A DNA stretch of 64,000 nt from CAZNUP01 sp964609775 (GCA_964609775.1 CAZSSJ010000002.1:35723-99722), one strand, 5' to 3'. Numbered from the stretch's first letter, positions 9,940 through 18,810 are shown. Notes: a model not told the origin generated them from the letters alone. Numbers and translations: made by a program.

Positions 9940-10357
9940 CTTTCTCTGCACTAAGGACTGGATCCTCGGCGATGTTCCCCTTCAGCTCTGGGAAGCAACC
10001 ACCGCCGATGGTCCCACCGCGAACGCTTTGCTGACTCGGTTTCTCCATAATAAGCCGATGTTTTATTTGGACAATTTTCTCCGCTGCTATCTGTCCTATC
10101 TTTCGGCAGACTTTTTGGTCAAAGCCTTCTCTCTCTTAGGATTAGGACTTTTCATTTTCGGAGTCTACCAAGCCATCCGACAGCGAAGAAAATGGCTGTT
10201 AAGCATTGTTCTAATGACCCCGTTGTTCCCCCTTTTTCAATTTCCCGCGGCTAACTTAGCCCAGGGAGTTCTTCTTTATGGTTCACAATTAGCCCTGATC
10301 TTGTTTGGTCTCCAACAACTCATTAAAATTCTAATACAAAAATTCCGTGCGCCTTAA
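9929..10357 (+). CDS. small membrane protein resembling one internal module of the PMT_2 paralogues
   Basis: A protein of 142 residues with a soluble start and two hydrophobic stretches. Residues around 35-65 (RFLHNKPMFYLDNFLRCYL then SADFL) align by eye with the extracytoplasmic loop of the neighbouring GT-C proteins, for example IHNRRIIFSQEFLKHYTDHF. There is no catalytic DE loop. ATG 9929 overlaps the previous gene by 11 bases, and the next gene starts 11 bases before its end. It may be a surviving fragment of a sixth array copy or a small partner subunit. Confidence 0.6.
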   Translation: MNFNFLCTKDWILGDVPLQLWEATTADGPTANALLTRFLHNKPMFYLDNFLRCYLSYLSADFLVKAFSLLGLGLFIFGVYQAIRQRRKWLLSIVLMTPLFPLFQFPAANLAQGVLLYGSQLALILFGLQQLIKILIQKFRAP

Positions 10358-11936
10358 GCTACTTTTAATCAGCATAGTTCTCTTAGCCGCCATTCTCCGG
10401 CTCTATCGTTTGGCCAATGCCCCCCCCAGTCTCTACTGGGACGAAGCCTCAATTGGCTATAACGCCTACAGTATTGCCCAAACACTTCGCGACGAGCACG
10501 GCGAATTTTTGCCTCTGACGCGTTTCATCGCTTTTGGTGACTATAAACCACCGGGCTACATCTACGCTGCTGCTCTCTCCGTTAAGCTTTTTGGGCCAAC
10601 GGAGTTTGTAGTCCGTCTACCCTCCGCTGCAGCAGGAACTCTTTTGGTTCTCGTCAGTTTTTATCTCGCCCGAATGCTTACAGGAAACGCCAAACTAGGC
10701 CTGGTGACGGCCGCGCTTTTGGCTGTTTCTCCCTGGGCCCTCCAATTTTCCCGGGGCGCTTTCGAAGCCAATTTAGCCACTTTGTTTTCCTCTGCCGGAC
10801 TCTACTTTTTTGTCCGAACCATTCGCACAAAAACACTTGCTTCGGGCATCTCTAGTGCCGTTTTTTTCGCGCTTTCCCTGTACACTTTTAATTCCCACCG
10901 CGTCTTTGTCCCAGCAGTCATTGGTGCTCTGGGTCTAATTTACTTTCGGGAGATTTGGCGCAGCAGGGGACAATGGTTAGTTTTTTTGTTAGCTCTACTT
11001 CTTCTGCTTGCTCCCCTAATCCCTCATCTGCTTTCCCGCGAGGGACAGCTTCGCTTCTATGAAGTTACTTGGCTAAACGATCTCGCCCCCATTGAACTTT
11101 CTAATTCGCGGACGGCTGTCGACGGTAACACCTGGTGGTCAGGATTAATCCACAACCGGCGGATCATTTTTTCCCAAGAGTTTCTGAAGCACTACACCGA
11201 CCATTTCCGGGCTGAATTTTTGTTCTTCTCCGGGGACGTCAATCCCCGGCTGTCGATCCAAACTGTCGGCGAAATGTACTGGCTGGATCTACCACTCCTC
11301 TTGATTGGAGTCTTCATCTTGGTCAAAAAGCGCCGCCGGGCCGCTCTTGTTCTCCTCGCCTGGGTTGTCCTTTCTCCTGTCCCCGCCGCCACCGCCCGCG
11401 AAACCCCCCACGCCCTACGCATCCTCCACATCCTGCCCTCATTGCAAATCGTCGCTGCCTTTGGCCTTTTGACCTTTTGGAAACTAGATTCCTTTAAAAA
11501 AATCCGTCTGCTTCTCGTCCCCATTTATGGTCTTTTTATCATCATGTATCTTCATGACTATTACGTTCACTACCCGAAATTCTATTCCTCCGACTGGCAG
11601 TACGGCTATAAAGAAATGGTAGGTTTTGTTTCTTCACTCCAGGACAAGTACGACCACATCAGTGTTACTGACACTTTGGGCAGACCCTACATCTATCTAC
11701 TGTTCTATCAAAAATACCCCCCCGAAAAATACTGGGCAAACCGTCAGGTACGCCGCGATTGGTATGGCTTTTGGTACGTCGACGGCTTTGACAAATATAC
11801 ATTTGGAGGTCCGTTGCCTCCTGGCCGTTCGCTCATCGTTTCCGGTCCGCAGCCAATTCCCGGCAATTGGCAGCTCCTGAAGTCCGTCACTGACCCGCAA
11901 GGAAACACCGTCTTTCAAATAAGCGAAAAGGACTAA
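10347..11936 (+). CDS. GT39/ArnT-like (PMT_2) glycosyltransferase, array copy 3
   Basis: GT-C protein of 529 residues starting at a GTG that overlaps the previous gene by 11 bases. The acidic pair is D32-E33 in LYWDEASIGYNAYS, followed by RDEHG, GDYKPPGYIY, SPWALQFSRGAFE and the loop IHNRRIIFSQEFLKHY. About eleven helices and a soluble tail of some 90 residues. The codons for the conserved APPS motif form a run of eight C at 10420-10427, where slippage would truncate the protein near residue 27. Confidence 0.86.
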   Translation: MRLKLLLISIVLLAAILRLYRLANAPPSLYWDEASIGYNAYSIAQTLRDEHGEFLPLTRFIAFGDYKPPGYIYAAALSVKLFGPTEFVVRLPSAAAGTLLVLVSFYLARMLTGNAKLGLVTAALLAVSPWALQFSRGAFEANLATLFSSAGLYFFVRTIRTKTLASGISSAVFFALSLYTFNSHRVFVPAVIGALGLIYFREIWRSRGQWLVFLLALLLLLAPLIPHLLSREGQLRFYEVTWLNDLAPIELSNSRTAVDGNTWWSGLIHNRRIIFSQEFLKHYTDHFRAEFLFFSGDVNPRLSIQTVGEMYWLDLPLLLIGVFILVKKRRRAALVLLAWVVLSPVPAATARETPHALRILHILPSLQIVAAFGLLTFWKLDSFKKIRLLLVPIYGLFIIMYLHDYYVHYPKFYSSDWQYGYKEMVGFVSSLQDKYDHISVTDTLGRPYIYLLFYQKYPPEKYWANRQVRRDWYGFWYVDGFDKYTFGGPLPPGRSLIVSGPQPIPGNWQLLKSVTDPQGNTVFQISEKD

Positions 11937-13315
11937 TGACCAGATTTCTTTTGACTGTCAGTTTTGTCATTTTGACTCTCCTCTCTTGGGTCCTTCTGTT
12001 GCGTGACGAGCAAGCAATCACCGCCTTGGGTGACTTCTCTTTGCATTTGGGAACAACCCTAACCTCCTTTCGTCAAACCCTGCTTCATTATGGCCTCAAC
12101 AGCCTCGTCAGCCTCCTTTTTGCCATGTGTGTCATCATTGCTTTTGGGGCATACTTTCAAGCCTTGCGTCAAAAAATTTCTTTAAACCAAGCGTTGCTTT
12201 TCTCCGCCATCTTTCCGGCCATTGTCTTTTTCTCCTACCCCGCTTTGTCTACGGACATCTTTGACTATATCCTTTCTGACCGTCTCGCCGTAATTTTTGG
12301 CGCCAATGTCTGGACAACGCCCCCCTCGGCTTTGATTCCTCCCGCCGATCCCTACTTTCAACTCACCAGTTGGGGATCCCAAGTAAATCCCTATGGTCCA
12401 CTCAATCAGTTTTTCTATTTGCTTGCCGGGCTGGCCTCGATGAATAATTTCTGGCTAAGCTTAGCTGCCCATAAACTCTTGCCTTTAACTTTTCTTTTGG
12501 CTTCTTTAGTTGTCGTCTCTAAAACGTTACAAAAATATTATCCTCAGTCACAAAGTCAAGGCATCATCCTTCTCTTTTGGAATCCTCTGTTCATTCTAGA
12601 AACAGCCGGTTCCGGCCATAATGATATCTTGTGGATCTTTTTTGCCCTAGCCGCTATCTATTTTTGGCTGGGAAAAAAATTTTTTATTTCCGGCTTGCTT
12701 TTAGCTCTAGCCGTCCAGGTCAAATTCATTCCCGTCATCCTCTTTATATTCTTGCTGGCCTCGTTAACAAGCAAGGAACGGCAAGGTGCTTTGCAATTTG
12801 CCGGTGCCTTTATAACAGTAAACATCCTGGCCTTTTTATACTTAGGCTCAGCGGTGTTTCCCTTTCTAACTAGGCTGGTTCTGGGAGCAAGCATCTATTG
12901 GCAATCGCTGCCACAACTTGTCCATCCTCTCTACGGCCAGGAGAAAATCTTCTTCACCACCTCCTTCTTACTATTATTAACGTCCGCTCTTATCCTTGTT
13001 CTCAAACAACGAATTACTCCGCTGCTGGGATACGTAGTGGTCATGTTCTTCTACCTACTCCTCCTGACCTCCGTCTATTGGAACTGGTACATCCTCTGGA
13101 TCCTCTTCCTAATCCCTTTTCTGGGCAAAACCCGTTTGACTCGTCCGATCCTCATCTTTTCTGCCACCTCCCTTCTTGCCTACCCGCTCTATTGGCTGTC
13201 GCTCCGCTTTGGTTTCGGCAGTCTCTCCTGGCAGGTTATAATATATCTGTTTATTGCTTTGCCCCCACTGGCAAGCTTTTTCCATGAGAAAATTATTCGA
13301 CGACCACAAGACTGA
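11936..13315 (+). CDS. MptB/GT87-like polytopic mannosyltransferase
   Basis: A protein of 459 residues with about twelve helices. It differs from the surrounding PMT_2 copies: the first outer loop carries STDIFDYILSDR (acidic pair near residues 107-110), then NPYGPLNQ, and later AGSGHNDILW. These are characteristic of the polyprenol-phosphate-mannose dependent alpha-1,6-mannosyltransferases (MptA/MptB, GT87-like) that extend lipomannan-type chains. Start ATG shares a base with the preceding TAA. Its place inside the GT-C array suggests a shared lipid-linked donor. Confidence 0.8.
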   Translation: MTRFLLTVSFVILTLLSWVLLLRDEQAITALGDFSLHLGTTLTSFRQTLLHYGLNSLVSLLFAMCVIIAFGAYFQALRQKISLNQALLFSAIFPAIVFFSYPALSTDIFDYILSDRLAVIFGANVWTTPPSALIPPADPYFQLTSWGSQVNPYGPLNQFFYLLAGLASMNNFWLSLAAHKLLPLTFLLASLVVVSKTLQKYYPQSQSQGIILLFWNPLFILETAGSGHNDILWIFFALAAIYFWLGKKFFISGLLLALAVQVKFIPVILFIFLLASLTSKERQGALQFAGAFITVNILAFLYLGSAVFPFLTRLVLGASIYWQSLPQLVHPLYGQEKIFFTTSFLLLLTSALILVLKQRITPLLGYVVVMFFYLLLLTSVYWNWYILWILFLIPFLGKTRLTRPILIFSATSLLAYPLYWLSLRFGFGSLSWQVIIYLFIALPPLASFFHEKIIRRPQD

Positions 13316-14789
13316 CCTTCTTGTTTTTGGGGGATTAATTCTTGCCTACTTTCTCACCCGGCTTCCCCGCTTGGATCTCATCCCAATCTTCACTGACGAG
13401 GCCATCTATCTTCGCTGGAGTCAGATCATGGCCTATGATGCCTCGCTGCGCTATCTGCCTCTGGTCGACGGTAAACCACCACTTTTTATGTGGGCTACCT
13501 CTATTGTTCTTAAACTGTTTCCGAGTCTTGACCCACTGCTTTCTCTCAGATTAACTTCGGTCGGGGGTGGCCTCTTTTCCATGGCCGGGATAATTTTTAC
13601 CTCGTATGTGTTTTTTCGCAATAAACGCATTTCTTTGCTGGCGGCCTTGCTCTATCTTGTCGTCCCCTTCACATTTTTTTATGACCGCTTTGGTTTGGCC
13701 GATAGCCTTTTGGCCGCCTTTGGAGTCTGGAGTCTTGGGTTGGGGGCTTTGCTTGTCCAGTCGATCCGCCTTGACGTGGCACTGATACTTGGGACGGCGA
13801 TTGGCTTAGGACTTTTGACGAAAACCCCGGCGCTATTTTTCCTCGTCACTTTGCCGTTGCAACTCCTCCTCTTTAATTTCAAAACCAGTGGATGGAAGAT
13901 TCGACTTGTGAAGTTATTTCTCCTGTTTTTATTGGTCGTAATAATTTCCCAAGCCATCTTTTCGATCCTTCGGCTTTTCCCCTTGTTTCATATGATTTCT
14001 CAAAAAAACTTGGAATTTATCGTTACTCCGGCAGAATTTCTCGCCCGGCCCTTCGAATTCTTTTTTAACAATCTCAAAACATTGCTCACCTGGGAAGTTG
14101 GCTACCTCACTGCCCCTGTCGCTTTGACCATCGCTTTTGCCTTTCTTAGAGGCCAGGCCGTTAAGCAAAATCTCATTCTGGCAGCCATCTTTCTCATCCA
14201 TCTGCTTTATATGTCCACCTTTAACAAATCAATTTTTCCCCGTTTCTTGCTCACTTTCACTCCGGGCTTGTTGGTTTTGGCGGCCGTCGGGCTTGACCAA
14301 ATGTCAACTCGTCTTCGTCCGTCATTACTCGTCTTGGTCTTTGTCCTCGTCCTGGCGCTCCCAGTTTATACCGATTTCAAACTTCTAACCGATCCTCCGA
14401 CTGCTCCAATTCCCGATGGCGATTCCAAGCAGTACATCAACGCCTGGCCGGCCGGCTATGGAGTCAAGGAAATTCGCCAGTTTTTGGCCCGGGAAAGTAG
14501 CCAATATCCAAAAGTGACTATCGGCACCGAAGGCACCTTCGGGCTTATGCCCTATGCCCTGCAGCTCTATCAAAAAGACTACCCTAATGTCGAAATCAAA
14601 GACTATTGGCCCTTGGGAGAGACAGTGCCGGCAGCATTATTGGAAGCCTCGGCCAACCACCCCACCTACTTCATTATCTACCAGCGGCCAGATGTGCCCC
14701 CGAACTGGAAGCTGCGTTTGGTCGCCTCCTTCCAGCAAGGACGAAGTAATGACTATCTCCGACTCTATCAGATTTTACCCGAAGATTGA
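13284..14789 (+). CDS. ArnT/GT39-like glycosyltransferase (divergent member)
   Basis: GT-C protein of 502 residues. ATG 13284 gives a short charged N-terminus and a first helix. An upstream in-frame start at 13254 would lie further inside the previous gene. The acidic loop is PIFTDEAIYLRWSQ (D38-E39), then DGKPPLFMW, the usual ArnT-type HPPL-like segment, and SDPLLSLRLTS. The rest resembles undecaprenyl phosphate-sugar transferases. It lacks the GYNAYS and SPWHLQF signatures of the five array copies, so it is a separate lineage inserted in the array. The final soluble domain is about 110 residues. Confidence 0.83.
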   Translation: MRKLFDDHKTDLLVFGGLILAYFLTRLPRLDLIPIFTDEAIYLRWSQIMAYDASLRYLPLVDGKPPLFMWATSIVLKLFPSLDPLLSLRLTSVGGGLFSMAGIIFTSYVFFRNKRISLLAALLYLVVPFTFFYDRFGLADSLLAAFGVWSLGLGALLVQSIRLDVALILGTAIGLGLLTKTPALFFLVTLPLQLLLFNFKTSGWKIRLVKLFLLFLLVVIISQAIFSILRLFPLFHMISQKNLEFIVTPAEFLARPFEFFFNNLKTLLTWEVGYLTAPVALTIAFAFLRGQAVKQNLILAAIFLIHLLYMSTFNKSIFPRFLLTFTPGLLVLAAVGLDQMSTRLRPSLLVLVFVLVLALPVYTDFKLLTDPPTAPIPDGDSKQYINAWPAGYGVKEIRQFLARESSQYPKVTIGTEGTFGLMPYALQLYQKDYPNVEIKDYWPLGETVPAALLEASANHPTYFIIYQRPDVPPNWKLRLVASFQQGRSNDYLRLYQILPED

Positions 14790-14794
14790 AAGTT

Positions 14795-16447
14795 ATGACC
14801 CGCAAGATCTGGATCATCCTCCTGAGCATTGTCCTTCTGGGTGCTTTCCTTCGTTTTTACCTGCTTGGCAAAATCCCTGCCAGTCTTGACTGGGATGAAG
14901 CCTCCATCGGCGACAATGCCTATTCACTTTTAAAAACCAGCAGCGATGAATACGGTAACCGCTTCCCGCTCTCCATTCGCTCTTTCAACGACTACAAGCC
15001 CCCCCTCTATGTCTATGCCACTATTCCCAGCATTGCCCTTTTTGGCAAGAATGAATTTGCCATCCGTTTCCCTTCCGCTTTCGTCGGTACCCTTTCAATT
15101 TTAGCAACTTTTCTGCTGATTCAACAACTTCTCAACTTCCGAAGGGAGAAAAATTCATTGCATTATTGCATTATTGCATTATTGATTTCTTTCCTCTTGG
15201 CCGTCTCTCCCTGGCACATCCAGTTTAGCCGGCTCGCCTTTGAAGCCAATCTCGCCCTCTTTTTTAGTCTCTGCGGGTGGCTGTTCCTCACTAAATTCAT
15301 CTCCCAGGGGAGATGGTGGCCCATTATTCCATCGACACTAAGCTACGTGCTTGCCCTCTATAGTTATCACAGCGCCCGCCTGGTAGTTCCTCTTTTTCTT
15401 TTAGGAATCGGATTCTACTATCACCGAATATTATTTGCCCGGATTAAAACGGTCCTTGTTGGCCTGGGTCTTGCTATAGTCCTCCTCCTGCCTTTAGCCC
15501 TGTCCACACTTCAGACGACAAGCCTGCAAGCCCGCTGGGGCGAGGTGAGCATTTTTTCTTCAGCGGGACTGCGCGATACCGTCAAAGTCACCCTCGACGC
15601 CCAGCAAGAATATTGGCGGCAAGACAAGCTCCAGGGCGATCGCCTGGCCCGGCTGATCCACACTAAATTTATCTCCTACAGCCGACTGCTGGCCAAAAAC
15701 TACCTCGACCACTTCAATTTCAGTTTTCTTTTCCTTGAAGCCGATGGCAACGGTCGGCACCACGCTCCGGGGATGGGCCTTCTCTATCTTGTTGAGGCGC
15801 CGTTCCTCCTCTATGGAGGCTATCTGCTTCTTAGGAGGCGCCCGACCTACTCATTTTTTCTTGTGTGGGCTTTTCTCGTCGCCCCCTCGGCTGCCAGCCT
15901 GACTGCTGATACCCCCCACGCCGTCCGCTCCCTATCCTTCCTCCCCAGCTTTCAAATCATCACCGCCTTCGGCCTTTACAGTCTGTTGTCAAAAGTCAAA
16001 ACTCTTTTCCGAGGGCCACTGCTACTTTTGATCAGTCTTCTTTTCCTGGCTAATTTTTACTACTTTTTCCACCAATATTTTGTCCATTTCGGAATCGAGC
16101 ACGCTTCTTCTTTTCAATACGGCTACAAGGAGATGGTCGCCAAAGTCCGCGCCCTAAGTGGAGAATTTGACCAGATCTATGTCACTGTGAAATATGACCA
16201 ACCCTACATCTATTTTCTTTTCTATGGCCACTCCGATCCCAGAATAAAAAATGACGGGACCTTCCAACTAAGCTTTGATAAATACCGTTTTGTCAATTGG
16301 GGAGAACTGACAAACGAGCAAAAATCTAATTTGAGCCCGAAAATCTTGGCCGTCCACGCCCCCGATGACTTTTTTAGCCCCCATGTCATTCTTGACAAGA
16401 TCTATTACCCGGACGGGAAAGTTGTTTTCGTCCTCAGCCACATGTGA
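14795..16447 (+). CDS. GT39/ArnT-like (PMT_2) glycosyltransferase, array copy 4
   Basis: GT-C protein of 550 residues. ATG 14795 is preferred to the TTG three codons upstream. The acidic loop is LDWDEASIGDNAYS (D34-E35), then SDEYG, NDYKPPLYVY, SPWHIQFSRLAFE and the NYLDHFNFSFLF loop. The tail contains YDQPYIYFLFYGHSDP, almost identical to the next gene at both protein and DNA level, so copies 4 and 5 come from the most recent duplication. An 8-bp tandem repeat at 15157-15184 lies just before the helix that leads to the SPWHIQF loop. Confidence 0.87.
   Translation: MTRKIWIILLSIVLLGAFLRFYLLGKIPASLDWDEASIGDNAYSLLKTSSDEYGNRFPLSIRSFNDYKPPLYVYATIPSIALFGKNEFAIRFPSAFVGTLSILATFLLIQQLLNFRREKNSLHYCIIALLISFLLAVSPWHIQFSRLAFEANLALFFSLCGWLFLTKFISQGRWWPIIPSTLSYVLALYSYHSARLVVPLFLLGIGFYYHRILFARIKTVLVGLGLAIVLLLPLALSTLQTTSLQARWGEVSIFSSAGLRDTVKVTLDAQQEYWRQDKLQGDRLARLIHTKFISYSRLLAKNYLDHFNFSFLFLEADGNGRHHAPGMGLLYLVEAPFLLYGGYLLLRRRPTYSFFLVWAFLVAPSAASLTADTPHAVRSLSFLPSFQIITAFGLYSLLSKVKTLFRGPLLLLISLLFLANFYYFFHQYFVHFGIEHASSFQYGYKEMVAKVRALSGEFDQIYVTVKYDQPYIYFLFYGHSDPRIKNDGTFQLSFDKYRFVNWGELTNEQKSNLSPKILAVHAPDDFFSPHVILDKIYYPDGKVVFVLSHM
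15157..15184 (+). repeat. 8-bp tandem repeat, ATTG plus three CATTATTG units, inside a GT-C gene
   Basis: Three perfect CATTATTG units at 15161-15168, 15169-15176 and 15177-15184 follow a half unit ATTG at 15157-15160. The unit length is not a multiple of three, so loss or gain of one unit would shift the reading frame near residue 125 of the host glycosyltransferase. The present number of units keeps the frame open. Confidence 0.9.
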
Positions 16448-18015
16448 CTAGGAAAGTAGTTTTTTTCTTAATCATCGTTCTTGCCGCCCTGCTGCGCCTG
16501 GCCTATCTGGCAGGAGCCCCCCCGAGTCTCAATTGGGACGAGGTCTCGGTCGGTTGGAACGCCTATTCTCTTTTAACAACCAGCCGTGACGAATATGGCC
16601 AGTCCTTTCCTCTCTCCATTCGCTCCTTCAACGACTATAAACCTCCCCTCTACACCTACGCGACCGCTGCCGCCATGGCTCTTCTTGGCAAAACTGAGAT
16701 TGCCGTCCGGTTGCCTTCCGCTCTGGCCGGCCTTTTAACGGTGGTTTTAATTTTTTTCCTTGGTCGAGTGAGCGGGCTGGGTGGCAAAGCGAACTTCCGT
16801 TTTGCCTATCTCTCCGCTTTCCTTCTGTCCGTCTCCCCCTGGCACATCCAGCTTAGCCGTATTGCCTTTGAAGCCAGTCTGGCCCTCTTTTTTTTCCTCT
16901 TTGGACTGGCCTTGATACTTTTCTATTTCCGTCACCCCACCACAAAGCTGCTGGCCATCCTCAGCGCTACCGGTTTTGTTCTGTCAACTTACGCTCACCA
17001 TAGTGTCAAGATATTTCTACCGTTGTTTACCCTCCTCTTTGCTGCGGCTTACCGTCAACAAATTACTAAAAACTGGCCCAAACTACTTCCTGCCCTTGTC
17101 ATTGGCGCGATCCTTCTTCTACCTCTAGGAAGAAACATGCTCTACACCTCTGGTCAAGCCACCCGGGCACTTACGGTGAGCATTTTCGCCCCGGAAAACC
17201 AATTTCATTTCCAGGGAAAATCAACGCTGCAAGTTTTGACGGAAAACTATCTGTCTCATCTTGATCCCGCCTTCTTGTTCTTTGGCCGGGGTGACAATCC
17301 CCGGCATCACGCCCCAGATACAGGTGTTGTCCTCCTCTGGACTGCCCCCTTTATCATTCTTGGTCTAATTTACCTCATCAGACACCGACCAAAATATCTC
17401 GCGCTGCTCCTAATTTGGTTTGTCCTATCGCCCGTCCCGGCGATTCTCTCCATCGACAATCCCCACGCCAGCCGCTCCTTTCTCAGCCTCCCCATCTACG
17501 TTTTTCTCACTGCGCTGGGAATACTGTTTCTTGCCAAGCGAAGAGCGCTTGCCGCTTTGGGCATAGGGTTGCTGTTGGTGTTTAATCTGCTCTATTTCTT
17601 CCATCAATACTTTAGCGATCTGTCGATAAGAGATGCCCCGGCTTGGCAGTATGGTTATAAACAGCTTGTCGAACGCCTCGACTCTGTCTCTTCTAGTCGC
17701 TACCGGAAAATTTATGTCTCCACTGCCTATGACCAACCCTACATTTATTTTCTTTTCTATGGCCACTCCGACCCATGGATAAAAAATGACGGCAGTTTTT
17801 CCCAAGCGTTGGGAAAAATCTCTTTTGTCAACTTTAAAAATTGGAGGCAATCCGATTGGGACGCCCTTGACGCTGACGATCTATTAGTTCTAACTTCAAC
17901 TGATCCCCAAGATGGCTTAACAATCATTGAGGAGATAAACTATCCCGATAGTCAGGTTGCTTTTCGAATTACTCAACCAATCTCACGCCATGGCGTAATT
18001 TTGATTACACCCTAG
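16444..18015 (+). CDS. GT39/ArnT-like (PMT_2) glycosyltransferase, array copy 5
   Basis: GT-C protein of 523 residues starting at a GTG that overlaps the previous stop. Its signatures are D32-E33 in LNWDEVSVGWNAYS, SRDEYG, NDYKPPLYTY, SPWHIQLSRIAFE, the NYLSHLDPAFLFF loop and YDQPYIYFLFYGHSDP in the tail. It is the closest relative of copy 4. It closes the array. Its last codons contain the palindrome ACGCCATGGCGT and overlap the convergent PaaX-like gene by four bases. Confidence 0.87.
   Translation: MTRKVVFFLIIVLAALLRLAYLAGAPPSLNWDEVSVGWNAYSLLTTSRDEYGQSFPLSIRSFNDYKPPLYTYATAAAMALLGKTEIAVRLPSALAGLLTVVLIFFLGRVSGLGGKANFRFAYLSAFLLSVSPWHIQLSRIAFEASLALFFFLFGLALILFYFRHPTTKLLAILSATGFVLSTYAHHSVKIFLPLFTLLFAAAYRQQITKNWPKLLPALVIGAILLLPLGRNMLYTSGQATRALTVSIFAPENQFHFQGKSTLQVLTENYLSHLDPAFLFFGRGDNPRHHAPDTGVVLLWTAPFIILGLIYLIRHRPKYLALLLIWFVLSPVPAILSIDNPHASRSFLSLPIYVFLTALGILFLAKRRALAALGIGLLLVFNLLYFFHQYFSDLSIRDAPAWQYGYKQLVERLDSVSSSRYRKIYVSTAYDQPYIYFLFYGHSDPWIKNDGSFSQALGKISFVNFKNWRQSDWDALDADDLLVLTSTDPQDGLTIIEEINYPDSQVAFRITQPISRHGVILITP
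17985..17996. promoter_or_regulatory. 12-bp palindrome ACGCCATGGCGT, copy 1
   Basis: Perfect 12-bp palindrome in the last codons of the preceding GT-C gene, just downstream of the PaaX-like gene that ends at 18012. The identical palindrome recurs at 18683-18694 just upstream of that gene's start. The paired placement suggests an operator or recognition site used by the bracketed regulator. Confidence 0.5.
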
Positions 18016-18659
18016 ACACCGAAGTATTTTCGAAACTGTTCATCATTTTCAATCCTTTCAGCCAGAATTAATCGGACCTCGCCATTAATTCCCAGGAAAC
18101 TTCGGAGAAACTCGACTTGAGTCTCGCAAGGATAGGCATGAATATAGACACTTTCCTGAAGTGGATAAAAGCCTGCGCTCCGAAGAATCCGTTGAAATCT
18201 GTCTCTGATTGACTTTTTGCTACTTTTTATATCGTAGAAAACGAGCCACCATTTATGATCCCATTTTGACGGTGGATCAATTTTCACCGATTCGATCGCA
18301 AACTGAAGAACTTTTGTTTTCCCCTTTTCCGTGATTTTGACAGTTTGGTAGTCTCCCATACCCTCGGTCTCAATTATTTTTTCCCTTTGTAAACGTCTAA
18401 TTGTGTTTTGTAAATAGCGGCGGTTAAACAATTTCCAGTCATCCCAATCAGACCTATCTGGTTGAAAGAAAGTGAGCAGGCGAGTGCTTCGGGGTGAGGC
18501 GATGGCTAAAGCCAGACTAGAACCCGCTGCTAGAAGCAAGAGCACTTTTTTAATTTTTTCGTTACGCTCTCGGGCTTTGCTAGTGACCAGTTGTTTTAAG
18601 AGAAAATCACTCAGCTCTTTAGGTAGATCATGGGGAAGTGTCTCAGAACGGTTATCCAT
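18012..18659 (-). CDS. PaaX-family winged-helix / Cas2-like protein
   Basis: A protein of 215 residues. Residues 35-55 are hydrophobic (KKVLLLLAAGSSLALAIASP). Residues 80-125 form a winged helix (RRYLQNTIRRLQREKIIETEG, a wing, then KITEKGK). Residues 133-215 are a ferredoxin-like Cas2-type domain starting WDHKWWLVFYDIKSSKKSIR, with the aspartate that Cas2 uses for metal binding at 143. This layout matches PaaX-type repressors. No CRISPR array, Cas1 or effector is present, so a Cas2 adaptation role is unlikely. It is the only minus-strand gene in the first 46 kb, and it is bracketed by two identical palindromes, so an autoregulated transcription factor is the best guess. Confidence 0.75.
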   Translation of the reverse strand: MDNRSETLPHDLPKELSDFLLKQLVTSKARERNEKIKKVLLLLAAGSSLALAIASPRSTRLLTFFQPDRSDWDDWKLFNRRYLQNTIRRLQREKIIETEGMGDYQTVKITEKGKTKVLQFAIESVKIDPPSKWDHKWWLVFYDIKSSKKSIRDRFQRILRSAGFYPLQESVYIHAYPCETQVEFLRSFLGINGEVRLILAERIENDEQFRKYFGV

Positions 18660-18682
18660 AAGATGAATATAGCACCAAACCT

Positions 18683-18694
18683 ACGCCATGGCGT
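18683..18694. promoter_or_regulatory. 12-bp palindrome ACGCCATGGCGT, copy 2 (candidate operator)
   Basis: Identical to the palindrome at 17985-17996 and located 24 bases upstream of the PaaX-like start codon, where a repressor would block transcription. The bases after both copies are also similar (AATTTTGAT and TTTAATGAT). Confidence 0.55.
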
Positions 18695-18810
18695 TTTAAT
18701 GATGATAACCGATTTTGTTAAACAATTAAAAGTTTTTAATCAAATCGGGGGAATTGAATTATTAAACTTCATGAATGCCTTTATGAATGTCATTTCCAAG
18801 CAGGTGAAAT

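Noticed and set aside
14786..14794. TTG at 14786 as start of GT-C copy 4
   Set aside because: The ATG three codons later gives the same MTRK start as copy 5 and better position after the previous stop.
18012..18659. Cas2-like domain taken as a sign of a CRISPR-Cas locus
   Set aside because: No repeat-spacer array, Cas1 or effector gene is visible; the winged helix in front makes this PaaX-type.
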